A DNA stretch of 64,000 bases from the NCBI GenBank assembly GCA_902702965.1, contig CACRXP010000049.1, positions 1,007,591 to 1,071,590 of the forward strand, read 5' to 3'. Of this stretch, positions 1 through 13,400 are shown piece after piece. Position numbers and translations under genes: made by a program. This DNA is from Spirometra erinaceieuropaei (lineage: Eukaryota > Platyhelminthes > Cestoda > Diphyllobothriidea > Diphyllobothriidae). The notes under the pieces are model-generated. The model saw nothing but the letters and a program-made list of their open reading frames with translations, was not told the DNA's origin and made no database searches. Positions within the stretch are counted from its first letter, which is position 1. Each line of letters opens with the position of its first letter.

Positions 1-1063
1 GAAACTGCTGAGTTATAAAGGTTAAACTTTATTATTTGACTTTCCAATGCTATCGATGTTTGCCGCTTGTACGGGGCTGTAGGCAGGACATCGTCTCTGT
101 ATAAACTCAGATTTATTTTGAAGAGAATTTCAAGGTGTGTTTTTTGCTCGTGCCCTCGCTGTTGTTAGTAGAAACTGGCATACGACTGTCTTATAAGGAA
201 ACCCGTGTTTCCAACCGTAGCATTATGAGAACCATCATTCAGGAAGCCAGGTCAAGTTATTTGAAGACATCCTCAGCGTCAAAACACTGTTATTCTGAGA
301 GACTTATGGATTGTCATTATTGGCATCCCCACTAAAGATATGGTAGTCCATCTAACCCATGAGATTTGCATAAATTGGCAAAAACAGCCATTCAAACCGA
401 ACATAGTACAAAAGTACCCAATAAAGCATCAAACTACTAATAAACGAATTCCGCGAGAATGAGAACGTAAAATAAGTAGCATAAATAATTCCATGTTGAT
501 CAGAAAACAGTGTCGTAAGAGAACCGGAAATGTCAAAAAGTTGAACCATCATGTCATATGAGTAGAATAGCATTTTCAAAGTGCCTGTGTTCTTCAATGG
601 AAAAACCCGACTTAATTAAACATTTTGGGCACGGCCACTTTTATAAAATTATTTTACGTGCATTTTCTCTAAAAATCATCTAATAAATATTTTGAAGTTA
701 AGTCCGCTGATGTTTTTGCGGTCTCCCACGTTTAAATTGATGTATTTTATGCCTTGTCCGCATTGTGAACCGGCTGAATAGGGCAAGTAGCATTTCTCTT
801 GATATCACTTGTAAGAACATTACAGAAATAAAAGGTTGACATAAGGCCACATTTTTAATTACTGGTCCGTGATTGGCGAATTTCAGTGGAATTGGCTGAC
901 GCAGCAGTAGGCCTTCTTTTCGGCATAAAAAGAGACCTCCCCTGCGTAAATTTATGCGCTGTCTTTGCTGACGGCGAAGTCTGCTGAGTTTCAAAGTGTC
1001 CATAAGATTTTCACGAATACTTTAGGATTACTAATGTCCCTAATCACTTATTTCTGACAGCGT

Positions 1064-1378
1064 TTACCGGAGTTTTGAGTAGCTGGGCCTTGTTTTTATG
1101 CAAATGGTCGTTTGGGCGCATTTGGGGACCCCAAAATAGGAAGGCATATCGTCGAAATTATGGACGTCTACAACAGGAGTCAACAACAAATGACCTTTCA
1201 CTTTGTCTAGAAAGTTAAATATCGCCTCTTTAAGAAGTGCCGCTCTATGGAATTCTGCTGATGAATATCTGCATTTTTTGTCTTTTTTAATGACAAAGTC
1301 ATAAAAATTGACACTTCCGATCGTCTTTTCAATTTCCTCGAAAATACTGGTAATTTTGCGGTAAAATGAGTAAATCAC
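1064..1378 (-). repeat. Dispersed repeat with conserved minus-strand reading frame, copy 1
   Basis: A 104-codon open frame contains KKDKKCRYSSAE and, near its end, a CAQTTICIKTRP segment. A second diverged copy on the minus strand at about 56751-56995 shares KKDK..RYSSA, then VV.V and .TTIC/RTAIC in the same order, and is similar in DNA. Conservation at protein level suggests an old coding sequence, either a transposon or a dispersed gene family. I do not recognise the domain and see no splice sites or promoter. Confidence 0.4.
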
Positions 1379-3964
1379 TTTTCATGTAACACCGCAATCA
1401 TGGTTGTAATCTTCATTTAATGTTGGGCTCCGTGAGTGATTACAACTGCATAGCTGAGTAGCCACATAAATACTGGCATGTTGCGAAAAATACTAACGTT
1501 TTCCCGTTCCTCTTCCAAATTAAATATAAGAATTAACTGGACCGTATAAAGTTAAAAATTATCACTTGATGTTGGAACCTTTGCGTTTTCCAGTATTTTC
1601 ACAAATGTCAGGAGACTATCAGCACTTTTAAACGAGTGTTTTTCCACAGATGTAACTAGTACACCTTAGAACATGCAATTACACGGGTTTTCAAGTTTGA
1701 CTTCAAAATCCTACAAAACATCTGGTTTCATTAAAATAATCTCTGCGTTGGCAAAGATTATCTCACAGATTTTCTCGGAGAAAAATCCGTTTTAAGTGCA
1801 ATACGTCCTGCTCGATAAGCCCGTCAATGTTCGCTTACTCTCCCACGGAAGAAAAACAGGTTCACATGCGCAAACTAAGTGTATAAATGCTAGTCATGTG
1901 GGAAATTCCCCAAATATACGCTTGCATGGATTTCTATTCCGATTTATAAGCACTTTGACGGATCAAATTATTTGTGAACATATTTGTCAAGCACGAAGGA
2001 ATTTACCAAAGCCAAGTAGACAGATAAATAAGACGCACAGCTGTTTAGATGACTAAAACGGATCAGTTATTTCGTCGCCACGTTCCATGGGTTAGGTTAC
2101 ACGTCAGAGTTTCCTCGAAAGCATTATTTATGTTTTTGAGATTTTTCTTCCTTTACTCACTCAGTTTTGGAGATCATTTTATGCAACCTTTTCCGAGACC
2201 TCAAAAGGACGAGAAGTGCATCGCCTCCTCTTTCTCTTCCATCGCATTAAGATGAACGGTCCTAACTTCGACCGATGCAAGAAAATTGGAAACTTCAACA
2301 GGCATAATGTGATCCCATCATGATAAGTCGCTTTTCTTAGGGGAGCTCATTGCTTGCATATCCAACCATCTTCGGCTTTAGTATTCCTTCGTTTGGAAGA
2401 TCAAAATCTCCAGCAAATACTCGGAGTATGCATGTATGCAGTTGTAGTACCGCTTCACAATAACGTGTTCAGAAGGACCTCTCCTTCTTTGGAATCTCCC
2501 CTCAATAAGTCCAGTCACATATTTCACCATGTTTTCCTTCGTACTTTGAGATGACTGGTTTCGAAAACCATTTAAGAGAAATTCATAATTATTCACACAA
2601 TTCGCTCGAATATAATATGACTGACCGGCGTAATGAGTTGGCCTTCAGAATCGCATGCATTCGAATCAGATGGGAGGTTACGGTGCTGGTGGAAACAGTC
2701 TGTGCCACTCAATCGCACGATTTGCTTCCGATTGTCTGTATACTTTTGCCCATCTACCTTGGTCTAAACCAAAAGAAACTTTAAGATTACAGACCAATCG
2801 AACTCAGAGAATAACTGTCGTAAGGTTTGCACCAAACCACATGACTTTTCCGCTCTCATCGGCACATGTGAATCATTCAGTTATTCCCAACCTTACAAGT
2901 CTTCTGGGATTTTAGCTGTCTGTGCTATCGCCCAGTTGCCTTGAACGATTTTCCAGCAGCGCCCAAACTAAGTGCGTTTCTTCCTGACTTTTTACTAGCA
3001 AAAGAGAGACAACCTCGCATTATGCTTTTTCTGTAAGTCCAGCACGACTGATTAATCGATGTATCTGTGTAATAAACCTGGGCGCCCTGGATCAAAAAAA
3101 TTAATGTCGGTCAGCGAGGACGAAGGGGTCAAAGATCGGAACAAAACGCAGATGAGTCCCGTGCGCAGAGTTTAAGTTAACGATCCTCTCACCAAGTATA
3201 TTTGTGCTGGGTTGAACATCTTGTGTGCGGCCCGAGGCAATGGATCAACCTTCCGGCGAAACAAATCAGAACAGTGCGACGTGCTTAAACTAAACATACA
3301 AGCATAATACCTTTCTCTTTACACCAACTACCCTGACGGTATTAGATACAAGAAAAAGATGGCGCGAGGTTTAATGCGCAAGTCCTTATTTGCCTACAAA
3401 ATGCAACTGACGGATATGCTTCAATAATCGGAGGTCGCCCTTCTTCAACTCAAATAATCGAATAATTTATTGAAGCTGGAAAAGAAATTTGGCTCACTTT
3501 TACGTAAACATCCATCGAAGTTTATTATGGCTAAAATGTCAGAAGAGGATTTAGGACACTCAAATTCCAAAAGAAACTGTGCCATGGAGCTAATCAAGTT
3601 AAGCTAGGTCCGAAACGTCGTCAAAGTGGTTTGCGTCTGCTGAATTGGGTCTTTTATAGTCACTCCTTCATGGCCTCGTGGACAAAAGCGACTCTGCGCA
3701 AGCGCTTTAAAACCTAACTGAATTCATCCATACCAAAACATTAGCTTGGCAGCCGCCTGCACAGGACCAACAAGTATAGCAAACAGCCACTAACTTAAAG
3801 CAGCTATCTCGGAAGTTAACGGAATAGAGGAGATCAATGAGAAATAACACGTATACGAGACTAGGGTTCCACGGGCAAACGTCGCCAACATATAACCTAT
3901 GTTGCTGTATCCTCATTGTCGATGTTTTTTAACTAGACAGGCCTTCGCGGACATTTTCAGATTT

Positions 3965-4070
3965 TTCACAATAGAAGCGAAGAGACGAGTCTCAGGAAGT
4001 GGTCTTGAAGAAGGAGACTGAAGAAGGGACTGTCCCAGCGATCGTGTCTCCTTCTTCAATTCGTCAAAAA
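3965..4070. repeat. Head-to-head junction of two Penelope-like element ends
   Basis: The left half (CAATAGAAGCGAAGAGACGA and onward) matches 32296-32345 in the same orientation. The right half (GTCCCAGCGATCGTGTCT followed by CCTTCTTCAA) matches the reverse complement of 32340-32370. The two meet in an imperfect palindrome built on GAAGAAGGAGAC and GTCTCCTTCTTC. Inverted junctions of this kind are known for Penelope-like elements. No coding sequence remains here. Confidence 0.5.
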
Positions 4071-6860
4071 GTTAACAAGCCTAGGCCAGTCCTCGCAGGG
4101 AAAAAACCAATAGTTTCATCACTGACGGCATCATCCCAACTGTCTTCACAAAAGTATTAGTAGTCAGAAATTTTGAAAACCCGCCAGGACGCAGGACAAC
4201 TCTTGTTCCCATACACTCGAAGCCATCGTATACTTACTCTAGAGAAATATTTCAATTATACATTGAACTGGTCGTGGGACGGGAAATTTGTTGTAGGTCG
4301 ACTGGAGGACCACTAAATGGGGTTCAGCCAAACCTCCAGCAACCGCCCCTTCCTTGCTCACAATGCATTTACACGTTCGGTCTCCGTATGGGCCAATACG
4401 ACCAAACGAATCATCCAAATGATATCATCCATAATTTAAACTAACACCTTTACGGGGCATTTGGCAGACCACGAACCTTTTCGGTAATATTCGCATTACT
4501 GCTCCCGCCCATCATTTGCCATATACACATTTGTCGTCTACATTTCCCCCGTTGTTTTATGTTGGAACTCGTGGTGGTTATCGATCTATAGTTTACTGCC
4601 TAAACAGAAAATATTCCTATTATGTTGAAAAATTATTGGGTTTTTCGACTAACGCATTCTTTTTGCAATAACTTGTGCAGAGACGTGCAGAAGAGTTATT
4701 TGGGGCTGTAGATTGTCTCTGTCCCCGACTAAGTAGATTCGGGAAATCGTGCAAAGCATCTGATAATTAAAGAACGGGGATGTCCCTTCGAACGAACAGA
4801 CCATCAGCATAGGGCTTTTTAGGCGAAATTCTAGAGCGTCCGTTCTTTCATCCATGTGTCATTCAAAAACCAAAAAATAAGCGAAGACGAAATGCAGCCC
4901 GGCATAAGGTTATTTTCACATCACAGTTAACCGCGTACCGTGAAATCGAGGTTTATAACATTAAAAACGTGAATTGATATATATGTACATTTAATTATTT
5001 ATTATCTTTGTGCTTTGCAGTTGTTATTAACTCAAAGAATGTACATTTAAGAAGATTACATAATGAGAAAATTTGCCGTAGTTCAAATATTTATGTGGAA
5101 GAACGCTTCTACGCCCACATAACGACTGCAGTTAAAGTGCTCAGTATTACCAGCAAATTGATCACTGCGGGAAAAATCAAATCCTAGTTAAGATATCCAG
5201 GTCATTTGAAACAAAGTTTTACAATTTTGACGAATAAGATAAAAGAACATGTGAAAAAAATGACTTAGCGCTTTGTAATGGGATTAGACATTGTTGGCAT
5301 AAAGCGTACAACTGAAACAAATTATATACTAAATTGTTGGAGAGTTATCCCTTTTTACTGACTTACCTGGGACGTTCAGGTGGCGTGTTGCTTATATAAG
5401 AAAAATATATTGGCGTGATAAAAAAATTTGAAATATTTCATTGCTTCTTTCATTACGCCCGGTCTTGGGATCATATGCATTTTAAAGCTTGAACAATGTG
5501 TTGGGAGGTTTATCAACGTGCGGACGATAGTTTTGATATCTCATAAAAGGCAACCATTTTGGCAAGATGAAACTCTATTTAACTAACCTAACAGATTGTC
5601 ATTTCCTCAATGCATTTAGTAAACCATTGTCAGACTACTAAATTTCTCATGTTAAATATTCTAGCAATGATAATAAACTGCTATGATCCCGAAAACCTTC
5701 CAAAAGCCATGTTACCTTATTTAACTATTTACCACATGGTGCAACTGTCTGTTAGTGATCTGTTAGTCGTAAATATATGAGTGCCCTGCATTTTTGCGGC
5801 TGACATTAAGCTAGATTTTAAAATTTAATATGCTATCACATGCAAAAGCAATCTTTCTGTCGACATTTTCAGCTCTTTGAAAACGCTTAGCAGATGTGCG
5901 CACAGAAAATAATAATAATAATAATAATAATAGTAAACGATAGATCTGCTTGTGCCTAAGACAGGGTATTAAAACGTTGCATTTTCACTCTTTTACCTTA
6001 GTATTTAGCAAAATATTGACGCATTGTTTTAATAAAAGACAAAAGTTACAAGCATCATAAGTCAACTATTCTTTATTTAGTAATTTCATTACGCCTTTTT
6101 GCAATTTCATTTGCGGTCACTTACAGCTGTCTGGTGGAGCTGTAACCAAAATATTTCATTAGACCACGGTTAAACATCGGTCTGTGGCTGCTTTGCTTTA
6201 ATGGAAATATTAGTTAGCTGACTTACTGCAAAGGGAGGCTGCAAGGTCGAAGAAAAAAGACATTTGCTCTGCAGTTTTTATTGTGTAATATGTTGGAATA
6301 GGTCTCTTCAAATTCTATTCATTATGTAAAAATTGGGTTATATCAACTGCACGGATAAAACATACATGACAGTAAGTTCAGTGTAAAGAAACAATAAACT
6401 GAAGTGCGGATTACAAGTAATAAGAAAAAGTCAAAAAACTAGCAGCTCCTACCATCAGCTCAAAATACTGACTTCAATACCGTAATTACTTGATTGTCAG
6501 CACTTGATTCTCTTATCACGACGATTTTATCACACGTGCTAGATGTTCATGTGATAATGGTTCAGCTACCCGGCTCGCAGACGGTGGCGCTGGAACTAGA
6601 GGCCATCTGTACGCTCCTCGCATGGAAACTTATTCCACCCAGGCTGTCTCGGCATCACATCCGGAGAGGGAGTTCACTGCACTTGTTAAAAGACTGGGGC
6701 CGACTGAATTTTGATCGAGCGTCCCACGAGAATTTCATCCTTGTCGAATTTGCGTATCTCTCTGGGTCCAGTCGAATGACCTCTGACTTACACCTCAGCG
6801 TCATTTCGCCGTCCCGTTGCTGCCTGTTCAACCATTTGCGTTCAGAGCAACTGATTGCGT
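4070..6860. other. No supported gene; AT-rich non-coding stretch
   Basis: Only short open frames occur here (at most 122 codons, 6494-6862), with no recognisable domains or convincing splice sites. The (AAT)8 tract is the only simple repeat noted. Confidence 0.5.
5908..5931 (+). repeat. (AAT)8 microsatellite
   Basis: Eight uninterrupted AAT units lie in an otherwise AT-rich stretch with no gene. Confidence 0.95.
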
Positions 6861-6861
6861 A

Positions 6862-7183
6862 ATTCGCTACTTCTTTTAGGACGATGAGTCATTTTGCAAG
6901 GGCTCCTTCTTAATGAGGCTCTTACGAGACCCAACTCAACTGGGACCCAAGCCCTCTCTTTTTTGCTATGCTAACATCCTGACCAATCCTGCACAGATCA
7001 GGTCGTATGAAGTACTTGCAGACAGGTTATTTAGTCTTTTCGACCAATGCGTCCACCCCACCCCCAGTCTTTTTGACTCTGTCTTGACATCGGCCCCACA
7101 ACTGTGAGGGAAGCCAGAGTTCGGTAGATGCTGCGGAAGTCTGCAATCAACCGAGCCGGACAACTGACTGAGGATGAGATTGG
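6862..7183 (-). repeat. Dispersed repeat, copy 1 (likely LINE 3' tail)
   Basis: This 320-bp block recurs at 21663-21982 with roughly 80-85% identity by eye (shared stretches include GGCTCCTTCTTAATGAG and GACAGGTTATTTAGTCTTTT). The second copy sits directly downstream of the decayed RTE-like open frame on the minus strand. The simplest reading is that both are 3' untranslated tails of the same LINE family and that this copy is a severely 5'-truncated insertion. It lies about 300 bp beyond the stop codon of gene L. Confidence 0.55.
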
Positions 7184-7494
7184 GTACAGTGTCTAGCAGT
7201 CAAAAACAGCTCGCCTGCGAGTGCCACACTCATGAACGGACCATCCATGCAAAGAGTTCGGCAAATGGTGCGCAAGTATTCTATCATTATAAATTCATTC
7301 AAGAACAAGTGGCTGTCCCTTCGCCCGCCATGCTGCGAGCCATAGAGTAGACATCGTCGTTGGCAGAGAACGAAGTATCGTAATGTGGTTCACGCACAAT
7401 TTACTGGTGACGAGTAGTCAACTGTGCCCGCTGGACACGATGATGAACCTTGCTACTTATACTTTCTGTTTTCTCTGGTGTAAAATGTTTTCAT

Positions 7495-10400
7495 TCATCT
7501 GCAGAAAACTCCATTTGTCCGTGTTGGAAATTTCTTAATTTTCAAGGACGTATTTATGTTATCGTTTTTTGCAAAATTCCTTAATTTTTTGTCTTTTTGA
7601 AATTCCAACGGAAATTCAAATAAATGCGTGGAACTCGAAGGAAATGTCAAAGCTACTGCTTTATGAGCAGATAAGCGTGTCCTTATGTTCCATAGTTTTG
7701 TTTCGTTTTTGCTCTTTAATTTGTTAATGCCACTTTTAAGCTTATACATTGATAGGTATTTCAAACACGTTCTGTTGTCAAATTTATTTCGAGAGGTAAA
7801 ACTTACGGAAACATACTGCATCTTCTGGGGCGCGACCTTGAACAAATGAACAAAAGAGCATTTAACTAAGTTGAGCAAATGGTCGTCAATGAAAAATGTC
7901 TTTTATTGGCATTTGCTTGTCATCCATATTCTTGTGAAATGTTTACAACCGCTTTGTGAATAGATATGGAGAGAAATGATATTGAAATCCCTTCCGTCAG
8001 AATTGAATGTGAAAACTAATCCGCTAGAACAAAGTGGACTAATCTTCATTCTCCAAAAAATCAAGCTGGTATTTTTTAATGAAAAGTGCTATCCGCAATT
8101 CCCTATAACTCAAAATTCGATCAACTATTCTATGAAGTAATGTAGGCTTATGCAAATGTTTTTACTTTTTAGTTGTACGTACCGGTTTGAGTCCAGTCAA
8201 CTGTGATTGACATGACTGACCCAGTTGAGTATTGCATGATGTACGTATCGTTGAGACTGCTCCCTCTTTGAAAGATCCCTGAGAACCAAGCTTCTTCGCC
8301 ATTTTCCCTGGCCTCAAGGACTATATGTTTAAAGATTTTCTCTCATTAAAAAATTCCAAAAGTCTTCCTTTCATGTTCAGAAGTAGACTTCAATAATTCT
8401 TCATTAAAGAAATTTGGCTTTATAGCTCGGTATTTAAACTATTTGCCGTTTTTTCACTTTGGCCTTGATGGAAAACTGAAAACGCTTGTCTCCATCTAAG
8501 CTATTACGTTTGCCTTTCTCAATCCGCTACATCCTACTGTTTTCATTCAAACATCTTGTGCTAGGGGGCTGTGATCACCTCCCGACCAAAATCTTCGGCA
8601 ATCAGCAAAACGGTGACAAAACAGAGAAACTGCGATAATGGCTCAGCTTTCTCAGGTTAAAAGGTTTTTATACTACTTCAAGTGTTCGACGTTCTAGATG
8701 GGCAATTAATAAAGAATTTACTAGCAAGTATCTTCAAATAATCTGTCGAAAGTCAGTCAGCTTTTCCTACGAGGATCTAGGCTGCCCATATATGTTACAT
8801 GTGTATTCATTTATGAGTTCTGTGGGACGCGTTTTGTTGTAATCTTGGTTTTCTTTATTTTGCGTGTTAAGAAATCCAAGGGCATTCAGAATAAAGACTC
8901 GTACGTTTTCCTTTCTACTTTGGTCAGAATATATAATATATTATTATGGCTTCTAAAAATAAAACCTACGTGCGTACTCTGGCCTCATTGTTTACCTACA
9001 TGCAAACCCAGAAATGTTTAATTTTTGCTTCTGTTCATGCTGCGGACGAACTTCTTATTTAAAAGCCATCGCAGTGCGCAAAAATGCTAGTACAAAAAGA
9101 CTTAGCGTTTCAGCCCAAGGCACCTCTTAACTTACCGCAGAATGTCCCGTCTCCTTTGTCAAGGTGAAGTCCTATCCACTTACATACAACATCTGCGTTG
9201 TTCCGCAAAGTAATCTAAAAGTCACATATACATAAAGTCAATATCTACCACGGAAATAAATTTATAACCACATCATAACTAAACATGCCTGTTTGATTTA
9301 CTGGCCAGACAGGATTGAAAACAAACGCTAGCTGTTGTGAACGATTTCGATATATCGTCTGGTTTGCGTTCTCCTTTCAATTATTTCAGCGCGTAGTTTG
9401 AGGTTTTTAAAAAACTAGCATTTTTTAATATTTCATTTCAAATATAATTATACTTTTGACATTTCTCCCCTTAATTGTTCTTTAACGAAATTTAGAAATC
9501 TGTGCGGTATGGGCAGCTCCACTACTTTTATCGACTATGCTTTTGTCTCTTGGTCATAATATGGTATATGCGGCTTTCTGGCTTTCTTATAATCTGACCA
9601 TTTGATCATAAAAATACGCACCGCATCATGAATATTTTTAAGGCGGCAATTTAAAATACCACAATTTAATGAAGAGTCATTTCTTTTTTCTCCTGGTATT
9701 CTTTAACTCGATATTCATCGGAGTTTGACGGCTGCGTGATCGCTTTTCTTAAGACAGATCAGTAACAAGGCATTTTGAATTGTAATACTCAGTGCACATA
9801 TTGTGGTGACCTAAATTGTGGTTCATAATCTTGACGAAACGTTTTATTCGTGTCATTATATCAAGTGTAAAACTTTTGAATGTTTAGATTCTAGCCTTTA
9901 TTTAAGCAATTTTATACTGACACTGACAACCCTAAGTCTGATCATAATTATCCTGCTTTGTGATCTTTTAAAATGAATGGGGTGAAAACTCGTGTCATTC
10001 TTCATGACAGCCTTAAAATGAGCTGAAACTGAAACACTTAGTTCCCACGCGTGCCATATCGGTACATATTACTATGAGAAGCTCAATTCGGAATCAGGTT
10101 AAAGGAACCAATTGGTTGGTGACGCCTTTGAGCCCAATTTCAAGCGTTTGCAGACAGTCTCATAGCGACCAATAATTATGTAGGAGTTAGTTACAGCGGT
10201 TCTTGCCTTTGGTCGTGCTTGCAGAGTGAGTGACCGATATCATGAAATGTTAGTCGAAATTATGAAATGCGCTTCTGATTAGGGAGGATTGCTTAGGTGG
10301 AGATCTAATGCTGATTTTCTTGCGGCATAATCATATAGTATTTCGGACTCGGCAGGAAGTTGGCTTTTACTTAAACTGCTTTCAATCTCCTGTAGAAACC

Positions 10401-13400
10401 GTATTCGATAAAAATGACTACCCAACTAACATGCATTTTTCACATTGATTTCTGATGTTCTTTTAAATTCAAATATATTTTATCAAAAACCATGAAGAAA
10501 AACATGTTTTTACTCGTTTTATAAACAATCGCGTCATCTTCATATTTTATACGCGAAGAGGGAGTGTAATTAGGTTTTAAAAATGTCTTCTAATTCCCGA
10601 ATAATCTGGAGGCTGATTGGCCGTCACATTACCGCTTAGTGATTTCAGTCTACAAGACGCATGCGTTCCGCGAATGGAAAATCATATATTCTTCTATGCT
10701 TTTAAAAGAACACCAGAGGGTCCAGAAAATTTTGAAATGTATGCCGACTATGCTAAACATTTCGTGAGGGGCAGTGGTAAACGGGCAAATACGATGCTGT
10801 ATAAATAGACATTGCACGGTATTAAAAAAATCTCACAATTTTAAACTTTTTAAAGCGTTATTATAGAAAATAGGGAGATGACATTATTCTTTATCAAAGG
10901 TGTAAGAAAACACACTTTTGTTCATGTTTTTATAAAATATTTTTGAATTTATAAGACTATCAGAAATCAATGTAAAAAATGCATGTTAGTTAGGTAGTCA
11001 TTTTGTTCGAATATGGTTTTTACAGGAGATTGAAAGCAGTTTAAGTAAAAGCCAAATTTCCACCAATTCCGAAATATTATAGGATTATGCCGCAAGTAAA
11101 TCGGTATTAGAACCCACCTAAGTGATCCTTCCTAATCGGAAACGCATTTCAGAATTTCGGCTAACATTTTTTGAGATCGGTCACTCACTGTATGTATATG
11201 TGGAAGATGTACTACATTGATTTTCTTACTCTGTGGGACGTGATCATTCCGCTCCTCCTTGGAGCTCACCAAGAAACCTAGCTGGCGGAAAAAATACCAT
11301 GTCATCTAGAGAGAGTCTCAAAACCTGTGGGACAACTCCAGGTCAGAAGGGAACTACCACGCTCCTTCGTTCGACTGTGTTGCAGAAACAGTGTCAGATG
11401 TGTTGCCAATAATAAAACCAAAAGTCAAAATGATAGATCTATGGTTTTATTATGTAGCACTTAGCCTAATGTCGATGAAAATAATATTCGGTTTTGGCCA
11501 AACCTCATAGGATACGGTACTGAGTATATGTGGCTGATGCTTGATATAAATTAGAAAGCGTCATGGCAGTCTGTCTCTCCTAGGCCGATCTTTTTTATAA
11601 ATATCCCTATACAGTCCACCCGAATTTTTGTACTTTGAAGAGCGAGCGCCTCTTTGTAACCTTTTTGCCCAAATTTTGTTTGTTTGATGTGGGAACGCAA
11701 ACTGATATTCTTGGGCCAATTCCTCTACGGATTTGCAGGTATATTTGCAATAATAGCTGCCAAAAGAGACAAGGGATACTGAAGTAAACTTTTCAGTCCT
11801 GTTAGCCACCCTCAGCCTGTCATGTCTAACCCTAGATCTTGATGAACCCAAACGTTAACTCGGATTCTTTCGTCCTTGAACGCGCGCAGTCTGACTCTTC
11901 ACCATTGGCCAGGCGCTTGTAGGTTCTGATCAAGAATATTCACCACTTTAGAAGTGGTGAGATCTATATGAGACGAGACAATTTTGAAGAATATGGAGAA
12001 ATAATTGTCCGGTTCAGCAGTATACTTATTAGACGCTTCGAATCTTTACTGGGGCCTAGCTTCAAGGACAAACGAAAATTGTGTCACTTGAGATTCAGCC
12101 TATCTCCGCCGTAAACAACCTTCGACCATATGATAATCTAGAAGCAGACCAGTGTCTATTAACTACTTCATCCTTCAAGGACTGCGGCCCCTGTAGTTTT
12201 CTTAGACCGCAGTCATTCTTTAAATCCAAGACAACCGCACGTCCGAAAGTGAAACAATATTTTGGAGAAGATTTGTGGTAGAAAAACAACGTGATTTGCG
12301 GGTCTATATCCATGAGTATTCCTGTGATCCTTATTATCGATCGAGGCAATCCAACTGGCACACCTGCATTTGCTTACGATCTGACAAACACGATCAAATG
12401 TGCTAACAACTAATGTTATGTTGCTGTATGCATGAGCAGCCGTCCAACTTTATTTTAAGATCGACATGAGATTTCTGTGTTAATATCGTTCATCGGATGA
12501 ACCAATCCTTCCGATTTTCGGTGCTCTAGAATTTAATGTTTTTTTCAAGCGAGACCAAATATATTGACACTCGCTCATATTTTTCCGTAGAATTGCCAAA
12601 ACGTTTGTTATCACTGAAAAGCTTACAGAGAGAACGGTGATTGTAATTTTATACTATGGACCTTTGCAGCATGTTCTGGCTCGACTTTAGGGCATTTCTG
12701 CAGCTGTCTTCATTGATTTCGTTGCTGTTGTATGAGTTGATAATACATGGACCATTTAATATTTTGCATCCCCATAACACACTTGCAAGTCACGCAGCCT
12801 CAGATCTGTCATTCACAGTCCTTTGTACATAGTCTTAGCCATGAACTTCAGAAAGATTCGACCCAAATACTTGCAAGTTCCGTCATTATATACTGCATGA
12901 GCACAACTTGAGCATGCCCAAAACCAAAACTTAAATCGGATCGGTGGTGATCAAAAGCAAGGGTTGCATGGGAGTTTAAAATACCCGATCAATAAAGTGC
13001 CGAGTCCGAAAACTGCAAAGCGTTTTGATTAATCACTGGATTGCCCAACGTAGCCTGCGATTACCGAATTGTAAAAAAATTGTCTAGTTAATTTACACTT
13101 GCTCAGCATCCGGACGTGGCCATAAAGTAAAAGTATACGGACAAAATCCAGGGTCTATCGCTCAAGTTAAGGCACACAACAATATTGAGCAAATAATGGG
13201 CAAGGTCAAGTTTCACTACGATTCAGTTTTAATTCCACATAAGTTGATCACATGTCAATAGTATAAAAGACCACTCCAACACAGAAAATCAATTGTTAAG
13301 AGGCTTTTTATCGGTAAAAATGTTAATATTTTATAAGCAAATTAGTATGTCATTTACCCCTACGGCACTACCATCGTATTTGAATGCAAACGATACGTTG

